DNA from: Streptomyces alfalfae
GTDB taxonomy: Bacteria > Actinomycetota > Actinomycetes > Streptomycetales > Streptomycetaceae
Length of the DNA: 64,000 nt
Direction: 5' to 3'
Assembly (NCBI RefSeq): GCF_004127445.1
Contig: NZ_QEXM01000015.1
Span: 124,001-188,000 of the forward strand
Part shown: positions 1 through 9,044 of the stretch, one piece after another
Numbering within the stretch: position 1 is the stretch's first letter
How the letters are laid out: each line of letters starts with the position of its first letter
The notes under the pieces: model-generated
The model's database searches: none
What the model was told of the DNA's origin: nothing
Seen by the model: the letters and a program-made list of their open reading frames with translations, nothing else
Position numbers and translations under genes: made by a program

Positions 1-46
1 TCTGGGCGGCCGTGGGCCGGAGGACTGCGTCGTGGTCGTGGCTCAC
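1..46 (-). CDS. Start of a gene cut by the left edge (possible TPP-dependent enzyme)
   Basis: A GTG at 46-44 overlaps the TGA stop of the agmatinase gene (GTGA overlap) and opens a frame that stays open to the edge. It reads [15 protein letters not shown]. The overlap suggests translational coupling behind speB. In related Streptomyces a thiamine-pyrophosphate-dependent enzyme follows the agmatinase gene, from memory, but 15 residues cannot show the function. Confidence 0.4.
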   Translation of the reverse strand, partial: MSHDHDAVLRPTAAQ

Positions 47-1044
47 CGCTCGCTCACCGCCTGACGGGGCACGCGGGCCTCGGCGATCTGGCGGGACATG
101 ATCGTCGTCAGTTCGTACGCCGTGTGGGAGGCGGCGACCGCGGTGATCTCCGCGTGGTCGTAGGCCGGGGCGACCTCCACGACGTCGGCGGAGACGAGGT
201 TGCAGGAGGCCAGGCCGCGCAGGATCTCCAGGAGCTCGCGGGAGGTCATGCCGCCGGCCTCGGGGGTGCCGGTGCCGGGGGCGTGGGCCGGGTCGAGGCA
301 GTCGATGTCGATCGAGATGTACAGCGGGCGGTCGCCGATGCGCTGGCGGAGCTGGTCGGCGACCTCGTCGGCGCCGCGGCGGTAGATGTCCGCCGAGGTG
401 ACGATGCCGAAGCCCATCTTCTCGTCGTCGGTGAGGTCCTGCTTGCCGTACAGCGGGCCGCGGGTGCCGACGTGGGAGAGCGCCTCGGTGTCGAGGATGC
501 CCTCCTCGACGGCCCTGCGGAACGGCGTGCCGTGCGTGTACTCCGCGCCGAAGTAGGTGTCCCAGGTGTCCAGGTGGGCGTCGAAGTGCAGCAGGGCGAC
601 CGGACCGTGCTTCTTGGCGACCGAGCGGAGCAGCGGCAGGGCGATGGTGTGGTCGCCGCCGAGGGTCATCATGCGGGCGCCGGAACCGAGCAGGTCGTCG
701 GCGGCGGCCTCGATCGTCTCCACCGCTTCGTTGATGTTGAACGGGTTGGCGGCTATGTCACCCGCGTCGGCGACCTGGGCGAGCGCGAAGGGCGAGGCGT
801 CCTGCGCGGGGTTGTAGGGACGCAGGAGGCGGGAGGCCTCGCGGATCGCGTTGCCGCCGAAGCGGGCTCCCGGGCGGTAGGAGACGCCGGTGTCGAAGGG
901 CACGCCGACCACCGCGACGTCCGTCTTGCCGCCGACCTCGTCGAGGCGGGGCAGCCGCGCGTACGTCGCCGGACCCGCGTACCGGGGGATGCGGGACGAG
1001 TCGACGGGTCCGCGGGGGGTCGTCGGGGTCTCGGCGCTGCTCAT
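43..1044 (-). CDS. speB: Agmatinase / guanidinobutyrase-type ureohydrolase
   Basis: A 333-residue enzyme of the arginase/agmatinase family, which hydrolyses a guanidino compound to urea and an amine in the cytoplasm. The binuclear manganese ligands are all visible: GGDHT (His132), DAHLD (Asp155, His157, Asp159) and SIDIDCLDP (Asp246, Asp248). The ATG at 1044 is preceded by AGGAGG at a good distance. The frame stays open further upstream, but those residues are shadow coding under the symporter gene. The symporter upstream and the divergent PucR regulator suggest an inducible catabolic unit for an imported guanidino compound, so guanidinobutyrate is as likely a substrate as agmatine. The substrate cannot be read from the sequence. 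Confidence 0.92.
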   Translation of the reverse strand: MSSAETPTTPRGPVDSSRIPRYAGPATYARLPRLDEVGGKTDVAVVGVPFDTGVSYRPGARFGGNAIREASRLLRPYNPAQDASPFALAQVADAGDIAANPFNINEAVETIEAAADDLLGSGARMMTLGGDHTIALPLLRSVAKKHGPVALLHFDAHLDTWDTYFGAEYTHGTPFRRAVEEGILDTEALSHVGTRGPLYGKQDLTDDEKMGFGIVTSADIYRRGADEVADQLRQRIGDRPLYISIDIDCLDPAHAPGTGTPEAGGMTSRELLEILRGLASCNLVSADVVEVAPAYDHAEITAVAASHTAYELTTIMSRQIAEARVPRQAVSER

Positions 1045-1166
1045 GGTCGGTTTCCTCCTGCTGGTGCGAGTACTGCGTTTCAAGTGTCGCGCGGCCCACT
1101 GACAATCGGGTCCGGCATCGGGCCGGCGCCGGGTCGGGCATCGGGCCGCGCGAGGATCAGGGCCCT

Positions 1167-2630
1167 CTAGACGGTCACCGGAACGTCCGCCTCCGGCTCC
1201 GCGCCCCGGCCGGCCAGGCGTTCGCGCCAGGCGGCGAGGACCGCGGCGTCGGTGGGCCTGGTGGCGAGGGAGACGGCGACGTACACGGCGAGGGAGATCA
1301 ACAGCCCGTAGTAGACGGGCTCGTTGGCGAGGATGCCGTAGCCCCACATGAGGCCGATGACGGACAGGCCGCCGGCGACCACGGCCGCGAGGGCGCCCGC
1401 CGCCGTGCCGCGCCGCCACAGCAGCCCGCCGAGGATCGGCACGAGCAGGCCGCCGACGAGCAGGTTGTAGGCGACGGTCAGGGCCTCGACGACGTCGTTG
1501 AGCGCGATGGCGATGAGGATCACGGCGACGCCCATGGCGAGGATGAAGGCGCGGTTGCCCTTCACCTCGTCGTGCGCCTCCTCGCCGGAGCCGGCCTTCA
1601 CGACGCCCCGCAGCCGCGACCAGATGTCGTTGTTGGCGACGGTCGCGCAGGCGATCAGGGCGCCGGACGACGTCGACATCACGGCGGCGAGCGCGGCGGC
1701 GAGGACGAGGCCGCGCACACCGACGGGGAGTTCGTCCTTGACGATGGTCGCGAACGCGGCGTCGGCGCTCGGCAGCTTGGGGTACATCACCTTGGCGGCC
1801 GTGCCGATGACGGCGCCCGCGATGGCGTAGACCAGGCAGTACGTGCCGGCGACGGTGCCTCCGTAGCGGGCGACCCTGTCGCTGCGGGCGGTGAAGACGC
1901 GCTGCCAGATGTCCTGCCCGATGAGCATCCCGAAGGTGTAGATCAGCACGTACGTGAAGATCGTCTCGCCGCCGACGCCCAGCGGGTCGAAGTACTCGGT
2001 CGGCAGCTTCGCCTTCATCTCGCCGAAGCCGCCCGCCTTGACGACGGCGATGGGCAGCAGCAGGAGGAGCACGCCGATGGTCTTCACCACGAACTGCACC
2101 ATGTCGGTGAGCGTGATGGACCACATGCCGCCGAGCGTGGAGTACGCGACGACGATCGAGCCGCCGAGGACGATCGCCAGGGTGCGGTTCAGGTCGAACA
2201 GGACGTCGAAGATCGTGGCGTACGCGATGGTCGAGGTGACCGCGAGCATCAGCGTGTACGCCCACATGACCACTCCGGAGATGACGCCCGCGCGCCCTCC
2301 GTAGCGCAGGTCGAGCATCTCGGAGACGGTGTACACCTTCAGGCGCGCGATGCGGGCCGAGAAGAACACGCTCAGCGCGAGCAGCCCCAGGCCGATGGTG
2401 AAGACCATCCAGGCGCCGGAGAGGCCGTACTGGTAGCCGAGGCCCACGCCGCCGATGGTGGAGGCGCCGCCGAGGACGATGGCGGCCATCGTGCCGGAGT
2501 ACATCCACGGCCCGAGGCGCCGGCCCGCGACCAGGAACTCGGACTTGGACTTGGCGCGGCGCATGCCCCACCAGCCCATGGCCAGCATCCCGGCGAGATA
2601 GACGACGATCACTGTGTAGTCGACGGCCAT
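1167..2630 (-). CDS. Sodium:solute symporter (SSS family)
   Basis: A 487-residue polytopic membrane protein with about 13 hydrophobic segments. It begins [20 protein letters not shown] and carries the family-typical [10 protein letters not shown] loop and a [10 protein letters not shown] segment. It should couple uptake of a small organic solute to sodium entry. The ATG at 2630 follows AAGGAGG; a longer frame to 2777 exists, but its first 49 residues are not membrane-like and overlap the promoter region. About 120 bases separate it from speB, so the two probably form one unit under the divergent PucR regulator. Its substrate is unknown, but the neighbours suggest a guanidino compound, amine or purine derivative. 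Confidence 0.88.
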   Translation of the reverse strand: MAVDYTVIVVYLAGMLAMGWWGMRRAKSKSEFLVAGRRLGPWMYSGTMAAIVLGGASTIGGVGLGYQYGLSGAWMVFTIGLGLLALSVFFSARIARLKVYTVSEMLDLRYGGRAGVISGVVMWAYTLMLAVTSTIAYATIFDVLFDLNRTLAIVLGGSIVVAYSTLGGMWSITLTDMVQFVVKTIGVLLLLLPIAVVKAGGFGEMKAKLPTEYFDPLGVGGETIFTYVLIYTFGMLIGQDIWQRVFTARSDRVARYGGTVAGTYCLVYAIAGAVIGTAAKVMYPKLPSADAAFATIVKDELPVGVRGLVLAAALAAVMSTSSGALIACATVANNDIWSRLRGVVKAGSGEEAHDEVKGNRAFILAMGVAVILIAIALNDVVEALTVAYNLLVGGLLVPILGGLLWRRGTAAGALAAVVAGGLSVIGLMWGYGILANEPVYYGLLISLAVYVAVSLATRPTDAAVLAAWRERLAGRGAEPEADVPVTV

Positions 2631-2736
2631 AGGGGGGCCTCCTTCGCGCACCTCGGTGGCGTGTCGTGCAGATGGGGGTGATGACCGGCCGCGGGGACAT
2701 CCGCCCGTACCCGCGGCCTGCGGTCGGCACGACCTT

Positions 2737-2779
2737 AAGTGGCCGGAAAGCAACGCTGAAGTGTACGTTTCCTCCACTT
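2737..2779. promoter_or_regulatory. Inverted repeat between divergent symporter and PucR genes
   Basis: AAGTGG-CC-GGAAA at 2737-2749 faces TTTCC-T-CCACTT at 2768-2779 in the 179-base divergent intergenic region. The arms pair almost perfectly. Position and symmetry suit an operator for the PucR regulator next door, but this is inference. Confidence 0.5.
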
Positions 2780-2809
2780 TCCACGATCGATACGGATGGA
2801 ACGTCCACC

Positions 2810-4327
2810 ATGGCCGATCCCTCGGCGCACGCCGCCCCGCCGGGCCCCGCCGCTCCCCCGACCCCGCCGGTCCCCCTCGCCGCCCTGCTGGCCCGCGACG
2901 ACCTGGGGCTGCGGCAGATCGCCGGCCCGGACGCGCGGGCGGCGGCCACGGCCGTGCAGTGGGTGCACACCTCGGAGATGACGGACCCCTACCCGTACCT
3001 GCTCGGGGGCGAGCTGCTCCTGACGGCGGGCGTCCACATCACCGACCCGGCGGCCCCCGACGGCTCCTTCGACGGCTATGTGTCCCGCATCGTCGCCGCG
3101 GGCGGCGCGGCCCTCGGCTTCGGCGTCGCGCCGGTCCACGACACCGTGCCGCACGCCCTGGCGGAGGCCTGCGAGCGCCTCGGGCTGCCGCTCGTGGAGG
3201 TGCCGCCGCGCACCACGTTCAGCGGTGTCGCGCGCGCCGTGTGGAGCCTGATGGCCGAGGCCGGACATGCCGAGCTGCGCCGGGTCACCCAGGCGCAGCA
3301 GGGTCTCGCCACGGCGGCGGCGCGCCCCGACCCGGTCCCCGCGGTCCTGCGACGGCTCGCGGCCGGGCTCGGCGGCCTCGCCGTGCTGTACGGGCCCGAC
3401 GGCGTCGAGCTCCAGGCGGCGGGGCAGGCGCCGGAGGCCGCGCACGAGGCGCTGCGGGAGCTGACCGGGGTCGTGCGGCGGGGCGCTCCGGCGGCCCCCG
3501 CGTCCGCCGCCGAGACGGCCGGGGGCGTCCACCTCGCCGCCTACGCGCTCGGGGGCGGCCGCGGTTTCGCCCTCGGCACGGCCACGGAGCGCCGCGAGCC
3601 CGGGGACCACACGATCGCCGGGGCGGCGGTCGTCCTGCTCTCGCTGCTCACCGGGGAGCACCAGGGGGCGTCGGAGGCCTCGCGCTCGGCGGCCCTGGTA
3701 CGGCTGCTGCTCGGCGAGACCGCCGGGGACGTCGCACCGCTCCTCGGGGGCGAGCACTGGCACGTGGTGCACGCGCGCGTGACGCACGCCGGAGGCGCGC
3801 GGCCCACCTCCCTCGCCGCGTCCGCGCTCGCCGCGGCGCTCGGCACCGCCCTCGTCGACCCGGGCGGCCCCGACGGGGCGGTGCGCCTCCTCGTCCCCGC
3901 CGTCTCCGCCGACCGCGAGTTCGCGCCCGCCGACGGCTGGGTGCTCGGTGTCTCCGCGGCGGCCCCGCCCGGCGGGCTCGACGCCGCCGACGCCCAGGCG
4001 GCCCGCGCCCTGCGCCGCGCGGAGGCCACCCGCAGGCCCCTCGTGCGCCACCACGCGAACGGCGTCGCCGCCCTGGTCGCGCCCGCCGAGGCCGACGCCC
4101 ACGCGCGCGTGCTGCTCGCCCCGCTCACCGGCCACGAGGCCCTGCTCGTGACCCTGCGCACCTGGCTCTCCCTGCACGGCAACTGGGACCGCACGGCGGT
4201 GGCGTTGGCGGTGCACAGGAACACGGTCCGGCAACGGATCAGCCGCTGCGCGCTCCTCCTGGAGGCGGACCTGGACGACCCCGACGTACGCATGGAGCTG
4301 TGGTTCGCGCTGAACCGGGCCCTGTGA
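2810..4327 (+). CDS. PucR-family transcriptional regulator
   Basis: A 505-residue regulator with the PucR/CdaR layout: an N-terminal PucR ligand-sensing domain (roughly residues 20-140, beginning [17 protein letters not shown]), a degenerate GGDEF-like middle, and a C-terminal HTH_30-type DNA-binding domain. The C-terminal block reads [20 protein letters not shown] and then QRISRC. PucR proteins usually activate purine or amino-compound catabolism. The gene diverges from the symporter and agmatinase genes, so it probably controls them in response to their substrate. The ATG at 2810 starts MADPSAH; upstream in-frame codons run through the promoter region and are unlikely to be used. Confidence 0.9.
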   Translation: MADPSAHAAPPGPAAPPTPPVPLAALLARDDLGLRQIAGPDARAAATAVQWVHTSEMTDPYPYLLGGELLLTAGVHITDPAAPDGSFDGYVSRIVAAGGAALGFGVAPVHDTVPHALAEACERLGLPLVEVPPRTTFSGVARAVWSLMAEAGHAELRRVTQAQQGLATAAARPDPVPAVLRRLAAGLGGLAVLYGPDGVELQAAGQAPEAAHEALRELTGVVRRGAPAAPASAAETAGGVHLAAYALGGGRGFALGTATERREPGDHTIAGAAVVLLSLLTGEHQGASEASRSAALVRLLLGETAGDVAPLLGGEHWHVVHARVTHAGGARPTSLAASALAAALGTALVDPGGPDGAVRLLVPAVSADREFAPADGWVLGVSAAAPPGGLDAADAQAARALRRAEATRRPLVRHHANGVAALVAPAEADAHARVLLAPLTGHEALLVTLRTWLSLHGNWDRTAVALAVHRNTVRQRISRCALLLEADLDDPDVRMELWFALNRAL

Positions 4328-4421
4328 GCGGCACGCGCGGCCCCGCCGCGGGGCGCGCGCCCGGCGTCCGGGCTTCGGGACGCACCCCGCGAGGCGTCTG
4401 ACCGGCGGCACAATGGGGGGC

Positions 4422-5210
4422 ATGCCGATACCCAGCCGTGCCGCGCTCATAGAGCATCTCGTCCGCACCCGCATCGCGGGAGACGTCGCCACCCCCCGTG
4501 ACAACAACCTCAGCCACTACCGCAGGCTCGCGAACGGCGACCGCCACTACTGGCTCGGTCTGGAACTCGGCGACCGCTGGACCGACGAGCAGGACGTCCT
4601 CGCGGTGATGGCCGAGCGCTGCGGCGTCGTCGACGACCCGGAGCACCGGCACGGCCAGGACACCATCGACCCGGAGCTGACCGTCGCCGCCCTGGAGCGC
4701 ATGGCCGCCCGCCTTCGCAAGGCCGCCGAGGCCAAGGAGAGCGTCCTGTTCGCCACCGGGCACCCCGGCGGCCTGCTCGACGTGCACCGCGCCACGGCCG
4801 CCGCCCTGCGCGCGGCGGGCTGCGAGATCGTGGTGATCCCCGAGGGCCTCATGGCCGACGAGGGCATGGTCTTCCAGTTCGCGGACGTCGCGGTCCTCGA
4901 ACGCGGCGCGACGCTGTGGCACACGCACTCCCCCGAGCCGATGAACGCGATCCTGGACGGCCTGGAGCGCGAGGGCCGCCCGCAGCCCGGCCTGGTCGTC
5001 GCCGACCACGGCTGGGCGGGCCGGGCGGGCCAGCGCGGCCTGGACTCCGTCGGCTACGCGGACTGCAACGACCCGGCGCTCTTCATCGGCGAGGCCGAGG
5101 GCACGGTGCAGGTCACGGTCCCGCTGGACGACCACGTGACGAGTCCTCGGCACTACGACCCGATGACGGCCTACCTGCTCGACGCGGCGGGGCTCTCCGG
5201 CGGCTCCTGA
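4422..5210 (+). CDS. Putative phosphatase-like protein of unknown specificity
   Basis: A 262-residue soluble protein of a family conserved in actinomycetes, where annotation pipelines often call it a phosphatase. Conserved-looking segments include TGHPGGLLDVH, VVIPEGLMADE, HTHSPEPMN, VADHGWAGRAG and IGEAEG, which are rich in His, Asp and Glu and suggest a metal-dependent hydrolase-like fold. No classical phosphatase motif is complete. An ATG nine bases upstream (4413) is a possible alternative start. The 3' end overlaps the convergent cation transporter gene by 40 bases. Confidence 0.7.
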   Translation: MPIPSRAALIEHLVRTRIAGDVATPRDNNLSHYRRLANGDRHYWLGLELGDRWTDEQDVLAVMAERCGVVDDPEHRHGQDTIDPELTVAALERMAARLRKAAEAKESVLFATGHPGGLLDVHRATAAALRAAGCEIVVIPEGLMADEGMVFQFADVAVLERGATLWHTHSPEPMNAILDGLEREGRPQPGLVVADHGWAGRAGQRGLDSVGYADCNDPALFIGEAEGTVQVTVPLDDHVTSPRHYDPMTAYLLDAAGLSGGS

Positions 5211-6148
5211 GCCGGGCCCGGCGTCGGGTCCAAGTACACCCGCCGGATCGCGGGGAACCGCTCCCGGACGCGGCGGGCCATGGCGTCGCAGGCCCGCTCG
5301 ACGTCCGCCGCCGAGTACATGTCCCGGAAGTCGACCTTGGCGGCGACCAGGGCCTCGTCGGGGCCCTGGAGCAGCGTGGTCAGCTCGATGACGTCCACGA
5401 CGTGCGGGTCGGCGAGGAGTTCGGCGCGGACCGCGGACCGCATCTCCCGGGGCAGCGGCCGCCCGATGAGCAGGTCGGAGTTGGCGCGGCCGAGGACCCG
5501 GGCCACGTACACGAGCAGGACACCGATGCAGAGCGAGGCGACGCCGTCCCAGACGCCGGACCCGGTGAGCTGCCCGGCGAGCAGGCCGGCCGCGGCGAGC
5601 AGGAGGCCCGCGAGCGCCGCGGAGTCCTCCATGACGACGGCCTTGACCGCCGTGTCAGGGGTGCGGCGCAGATACCTCTTGAGTCGTACACCGAGCCGGT
5701 CGGCCTCACCGCGCGCCTGTTTGAGGCCGGTCCGCAGCGAGTAGCCCTCGAGGACGAAGGCGACGGCGAGCACGATGTACGAGATGAGCGGGTCGCCCGG
5801 GTCCTCGCGGTGCGTCAGGGTGTGGACGCCGTCGTAGATCGCGAAGACGCCGCCGCCCACGAACGTGGCGACGGAGGCGAGCAGCGCCCAGATGTAGCGG
5901 GCGCCTCCGTAGCCGAGCGGATGCTCCTCGTCGGCGGGTCTGTCGCTCGCCTTCAGGGAGACCAGCAGCATCAGCTCGGTGACGGTGTCGGCGACGGAGT
6001 GCGCCGCTTCGGAGAGCATGGCGCTGGAGCCGCTGATGACGCCCGCGACGGCCTTGGCCAGCGCGATCCCGAGGTTGGCGACGGCGGCGACGACGACCGT
6101 GGTGGTGCTCTCGCCGCCCTGTGACTCCCGCGCCGGTTGATCACTCAT
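5171..6148 (-). CDS. Cation diffusion facilitator transporter
   Basis: A 325-residue CDF-family metal exporter. Transmembrane segment 2 carries the metal-site signature HxxxD within SEAAHSVADTVTEL (His50, Asp54). Six hydrophobic segments are followed by a cytoplasmic C-terminal domain from about residue 220. Family members exchange Zn, Co, Fe or Mn for protons; the metal is not predictable here. The ATG at 6148 begins MSDQPARES; the frame remains open upstream only as a shadow of tesB. The last 40 bases overlap the 3' end of the convergent phosphatase-like gene. Confidence 0.9.
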   Translation of the reverse strand: MSDQPARESQGGESTTTVVVAAVANLGIALAKAVAGVISGSSAMLSEAAHSVADTVTELMLLVSLKASDRPADEEHPLGYGGARYIWALLASVATFVGGGVFAIYDGVHTLTHREDPGDPLISYIVLAVAFVLEGYSLRTGLKQARGEADRLGVRLKRYLRRTPDTAVKAVVMEDSAALAGLLLAAAGLLAGQLTGSGVWDGVASLCIGVLLVYVARVLGRANSDLLIGRPLPREMRSAVRAELLADPHVVDVIELTTLLQGPDEALVAAKVDFRDMYSAADVERACDAMARRVRERFPAIRRVYLDPTPGPAQEPPESPAASSR

Positions 6149-6168
6149 GTATCGGACGGTATGTCCGA

Positions 6169-7068
6169 TCACCGGGGAACGCGAACCACGCCCTCCTGGA
6201 TGACCGTCACGGCGAGCCGTCCGTCCTGCGTCCAGATCCGCGCCTGGCCGAGCCCGCGCCCGCCGGAGGCGGTCGGCGACTCCTGGTCGTACAGGAGCCA
6301 TTCGTCGGCGCGGAAGGGGCGGTGGAACCACATGGCGTGGTCCAGGGACGCGCCGACGACGTCGCCGACCGCCCAGCCGCCCCGGCCGTGCGCGAGCAGG
6401 ACGGAGTCGAGCAGCGTCATGTCGGAGACGTACGTGGCGAGGCAGACGTGCAGCAGGGAGTCGTCCGCGAGCTTGCCGTTGGCGCGGAACCACACCTGGG
6501 AGCGCGGCTCGCGCGGCTGTCCGACGGTGCCCCAGGGCGGCACGTCGGCGTAGCGCAGGTCGACGGCGGCGCGGGCCTCGACGAGCCGTTCGGCGACGTG
6601 TGCGGGCAGATGGCGCGGCAGCGTCTCCGCGGCCGTGGGCAGCGTCTCCGGGTCCGGCGCGTCCGGCATCTCCGCCTGGTGCTCCAGGCCGTCCTCGTAC
6701 GTCTGGAAGGACGCGGAGAGGTGGAAGATCGGCTGCCCGTGCTGGACGGCGACGACGCGGCGCGTGGTGAAGGAGCGGCCGTCGCGGATGCGGTCGACGG
6801 TGTAGACGATGGGCGCGCCGGGGTCCCCGGGGCGCAGGAAGTACGCGTGCAGGGAGTGGGCGTTCGGGGTCTCCCCCACACGAGCGGAGCCGAGACCTTG
6901 GGGAAGGTCGCCCCGGACCGTGCGTCCCGCGGCCACCAGGGCCTGTGCGGCGACCTGGCCGCCGAAGACGCGGGGCACGAGCGCCGAGCGGCTCACGCCC
7001 CGGAAGATGTCCTCCTCGATCTGCTCCAGGTCGAGCAGATCGAGGAGGGCTTCAAGTGCCTGGTTCAT
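6169..7068 (-). CDS. tesB: Acyl-CoA thioesterase II
   Basis: A 299-residue double-hotdog thioesterase that hydrolyses acyl-CoA to fatty acid and CoA. It shows the TesB hallmarks RVFGGQVAAQAL, HSLHAYFLRPGD, LDHAMWFHRPFR and a C-terminal QARIWTQDGRLAVTVIQEG block. Residues 52-69 (RGDLPQGLGSARVGETPN) are not part of the family pattern, which normally runs directly from AAGRTV into HSLHAYF. They are encoded by a short interspersed repeat at about 6868-6918. The insertion keeps the frame and falls in a surface loop region, so the enzyme is probably active. It lies just downstream of the acyl-CoA dehydrogenase gene on the same strand, which fits acyl-CoA turnover. Confidence 0.9.
   Translation of the reverse strand: MNQALEALLDLLDLEQIEEDIFRGVSRSALVPRVFGGQVAAQALVAAGRTVRGDLPQGLGSARVGETPNAHSLHAYFLRPGDPGAPIVYTVDRIRDGRSFTTRRVVAVQHGQPIFHLSASFQTYEDGLEHQAEMPDAPDPETLPTAAETLPRHLPAHVAERLVEARAAVDLRYADVPPWGTVGQPREPRSQVWFRANGKLADDSLLHVCLATYVSDMTLLDSVLLAHGRGGWAVGDVVGASLDHAMWFHRPFRADEWLLYDQESPTASGGRGLGQARIWTQDGRLAVTVIQEGVVRVPR
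6868..6918. repeat. Short interspersed repeat inserted in tesB
   Basis: The segment contains GGGGTCTCCCCC, then ACACGAGCGGAGCC, then GAGACCTTGGGG. The ends form an imperfect inverted repeat (GGTCTC against GAGACC). Similar GGTCTCGGCTCCGCTCGTGT elements recur in many Streptomyces genomes, as I recall. Here the element is read through in frame by tesB. Exact borders need alignment with tesB orthologues. Confidence 0.55.
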
Positions 7069-7114
7069 GAAGGTAGTTCTACAGGGGCGTCTCTCGGAGT
7101 GGGTTCCGCGGTCC

Positions 7115-8272
7115 CTACAGGCCCATGTTCTTGGCGATGATCATCTTCATGACCTCGCTGGTGCCGCCGTAGATGCGGTTGACGCGGTTGTCCGCGTACA
7201 GGCGGGCGATGGGGTACTCGTTCATGAAGCCGTAGCCGCCGTGCAGCTGGAGGCACTTGTCGATGACGCGGTGGGCGACCTCGGTGGTGAACAGCTTCGC
7301 GGAGGCCGCCTCCGCGGCGGTCAGCTCGCCCGCGTCGAGCGCCTCCAGGGCGCGGTCGACGACGGCCTCGGCGGCGTCCACCTCGGCCTGGCAGGCGGCC
7401 AGCTCGAACTTGGTGTTCTGGAAGGAGGCGACCGTCTTGCCGAAGACCGTGCGGTCCTGGACGTACTCCTTGGCGAATCCGACGGCGGCCTTGGCCTGCG
7501 CGTAGGCGCCGTAGGCGATGCCCCAGCGCTCGGAGGGCAGGTTGCTTCCGAGGTAGGAGAAGCCCTTGTTCTCCTCGCCCAGGAGGTCCTCGACGGGCAC
7601 CTTGACATCGACGAACGCCAGCTCGGCGGTGTCGGAGGTCTTCAGGCCGAGCTTGTCGAGCTTGCGGCCGATGGAGTAGCCCTCGGACTTGGTGTCGACG
7701 GCGAAGAGGGAGATGCCGAAGCGGCGGTCCTCGGCCGTGGGCGCGGAGGTGCGGGCGCAGACGATCACGCGGTCGGCGTGGACGCCGCCGGTGATGAAGG
7801 TCTTGGAGCCGTTGAGGACGTAGTGCGTGCCGTCCTCGGAGAGCTTGGCGGTGGTCTTCATGCCCGCGAGGTCGGAGCCGGTGCCCGGCTCGGTCATCGC
7901 CAGGGCCCACATCTCCTCGGCGGAGACGAACTTCTCCAGGTAGCGCTTCTTCTGCTCGTCGGTGGCGAGCATCTTGATGTACGGCAGGGCGAGCAGCACG
8001 TGGACGCCGGAGCCGCCGAAGGTGACGCCCGCGCGGGCGGTCTCCTCGTACTGGATGGCCTCGAACTTGTGGGTGTCCAGGCCGGCGCCGCCGAACTCCT
8101 CGGGGACGTTGATGCCGAAGAGGCCCAGCTCGGCGAGCTTGTAGTAGAACTCGCGCGGCACCTGACCCGCGGCGAACCACTCGTCGTGCACGGGGACGAC
8201 CTCGGCCTCGATGAAGGCGCGCAGGGTCTCCCGGAACGCCTCGTGGTCCTCATTGAAAACGGTACGGCGCAC
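7115..8272 (-). CDS. Acyl-CoA dehydrogenase (helix-G glutamate type)
   Basis: A 385-residue FAD-dependent acyl-CoA dehydrogenase that oxidises an acyl-CoA to the trans-2-enoyl-CoA and passes electrons to ETF. It has the N-terminal helical domain, the AMTEPGTGSDL flavin/substrate motif, the NGSKTFITGG strand and the C-terminal LHGGYGFMNEYP motif. At the usual catalytic position the motif reads IYGGTSEV (Gly369) instead of IYEGTSQ. The base is probably Glu248 in LPSERWGIA, as in isovaleryl- and long-chain enzymes. The start is GTG at 8272 behind AGGGAG. An operator-like sequence at 8308-8323 resembles the sites beside the TetR gene. Together with tesB it probably forms a short minus-strand acyl-CoA unit. 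Confidence 0.9.
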   Translation of the reverse strand: MRRTVFNEDHEAFRETLRAFIEAEVVPVHDEWFAAGQVPREFYYKLAELGLFGINVPEEFGGAGLDTHKFEAIQYEETARAGVTFGGSGVHVLLALPYIKMLATDEQKKRYLEKFVSAEEMWALAMTEPGTGSDLAGMKTTAKLSEDGTHYVLNGSKTFITGGVHADRVIVCARTSAPTAEDRRFGISLFAVDTKSEGYSIGRKLDKLGLKTSDTAELAFVDVKVPVEDLLGEENKGFSYLGSNLPSERWGIAYGAYAQAKAAVGFAKEYVQDRTVFGKTVASFQNTKFELAACQAEVDAAEAVVDRALEALDAGELTAAEAASAKLFTTEVAHRVIDKCLQLHGGYGFMNEYPIARLYADNRVNRIYGGTSEVMKMIIAKNMGL

Positions 8273-8307
8273 GGAATGCTCCCTCTGCCTGCATCTGCCG
8301 ACAACGA

Positions 8308-8323
8308 CTAAGCGCTTGCTCAG
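8308..8323. promoter_or_regulatory. TetR operator-like site before the acyl-CoA dehydrogenase
   Basis: CTAAGCGCTTGCTCAG, an imperfect palindrome 35 bases before the GTG start. It matches the two sites at 8980-8996 and 9009-9025 at 10 of 16 positions, sharing the AGCGCT core. It is probably bound by the TetR protein encoded next to it. Confidence 0.5.
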
Positions 8324-8366
8324 AGGCAGGTTACCCGGCGGTCACCAGAGCGTCCAGAGACGCACG

Positions 8367-8957
8367 TCACTCGGCGGCGGCCTCGAACGCGCCGCGCGCC
8401 AGGCGGTGCAGCAGCCCCGCCATCGCCTCCCGGCTCGGCAGCGCGTCGCGGCGGCTCAGGTGCGGCGTGGAGTTCAGCAGCCCGAAGACGGCGTGCACGG
8501 AGACCCGGGCCGTGTTCTCCGCGAGGTCCGGATAGACCTTGCGCACCACATCGACCCAGATCTCCACGTACTGCCGCTGGAGCTGGCGGACCAGCTTGCG
8601 GTCGCTGTCGCGCAGCCGGTCCAGCTCGCGGTCGTGCAGCGTGATCAGGGAGCGGTCGTCGAGGGCGAAGTCGATGTGCCCGTCGATCAGGGCGTCCAGG
8701 ACCCGCCCCGGGGAGCCGTCCGTGTCGCTCACGCACCGCCTGCCGCCCGTCAGGAGCTGCCCGCTGATGCCGACCAGCAGCTCGGCGAGCATCGCGTCCT
8801 TGCCCGCGAAGTGCCGGTAGAGGCCGGGACCGCTGATGCCGACGGCGGCGCCTATCTCGTCGACGCCGACGCCGTGGAAGCCGCGCTCGGCGAAGAGCCG
8901 GGCGGCCTCCTTGAGGATCTGCTCGCGACGGGTGGGGGCGTCGGTTCTCGTGGCCAT
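8367..8957 (-). CDS. TetR/AcrR-family repressor of the acyl-CoA catabolic locus
   Basis: A 196-residue TetR-type repressor. The N-terminal HTH (residues about 10-57) reads RREQILKEAARLFAERGFHG then VGVDEIGAAVGISGPGLYRH. A helical ligand-binding domain follows. It sits between the acyl-CoA dehydrogenase gene and the divergent carboxylase operon, a typical place for a local regulator that senses an acyl-CoA intermediate. Three related operator-like sequences lie in the two promoter regions it would control. Ligand identity is inference. It starts at ATG 8957. Confidence 0.9.
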   Translation of the reverse strand: MATRTDAPTRREQILKEAARLFAERGFHGVGVDEIGAAVGISGPGLYRHFAGKDAMLAELLVGISGQLLTGGRRCVSDTDGSPGRVLDALIDGHIDFALDDRSLITLHDRELDRLRDSDRKLVRQLQRQYVEIWVDVVRKVYPDLAENTARVSVHAVFGLLNSTPHLSRRDALPSREAMAGLLHRLARGAFEAAAE

Positions 8958-8979
8958 GGAATTGATTCTAGACAGGCCG

Positions 8980-9025
8980 GTTAGCGCTCGTTAACCTATG
9001 ACGAAGGCGTTAACGCTCATTAACC
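8980..9025. promoter_or_regulatory. Pair of direct-repeat TetR operators
   Basis: GTTAGCGCTCGTTAACC (8980-8996) and GTTAACGCTCATTAACC (9009-9025) agree at 15 of 17 positions with a 29-base start-to-start spacing. They fill the divergent promoter region between the TetR gene and the carboxylase operon, so both transcripts could be controlled at once. Confidence 0.7.
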
Positions 9026-9044
9026 GGGCAAGGGGGCTCGACTG

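Noticed and set aside
43..2970. A 975-residue minus-strand frame spanning the agmatinase and symporter genes
   Set aside because: Only its last third matches a protein family (agmatinase, from 1044). The rest is Arg/His-rich shadow coding opposite codon phases of the symporter.
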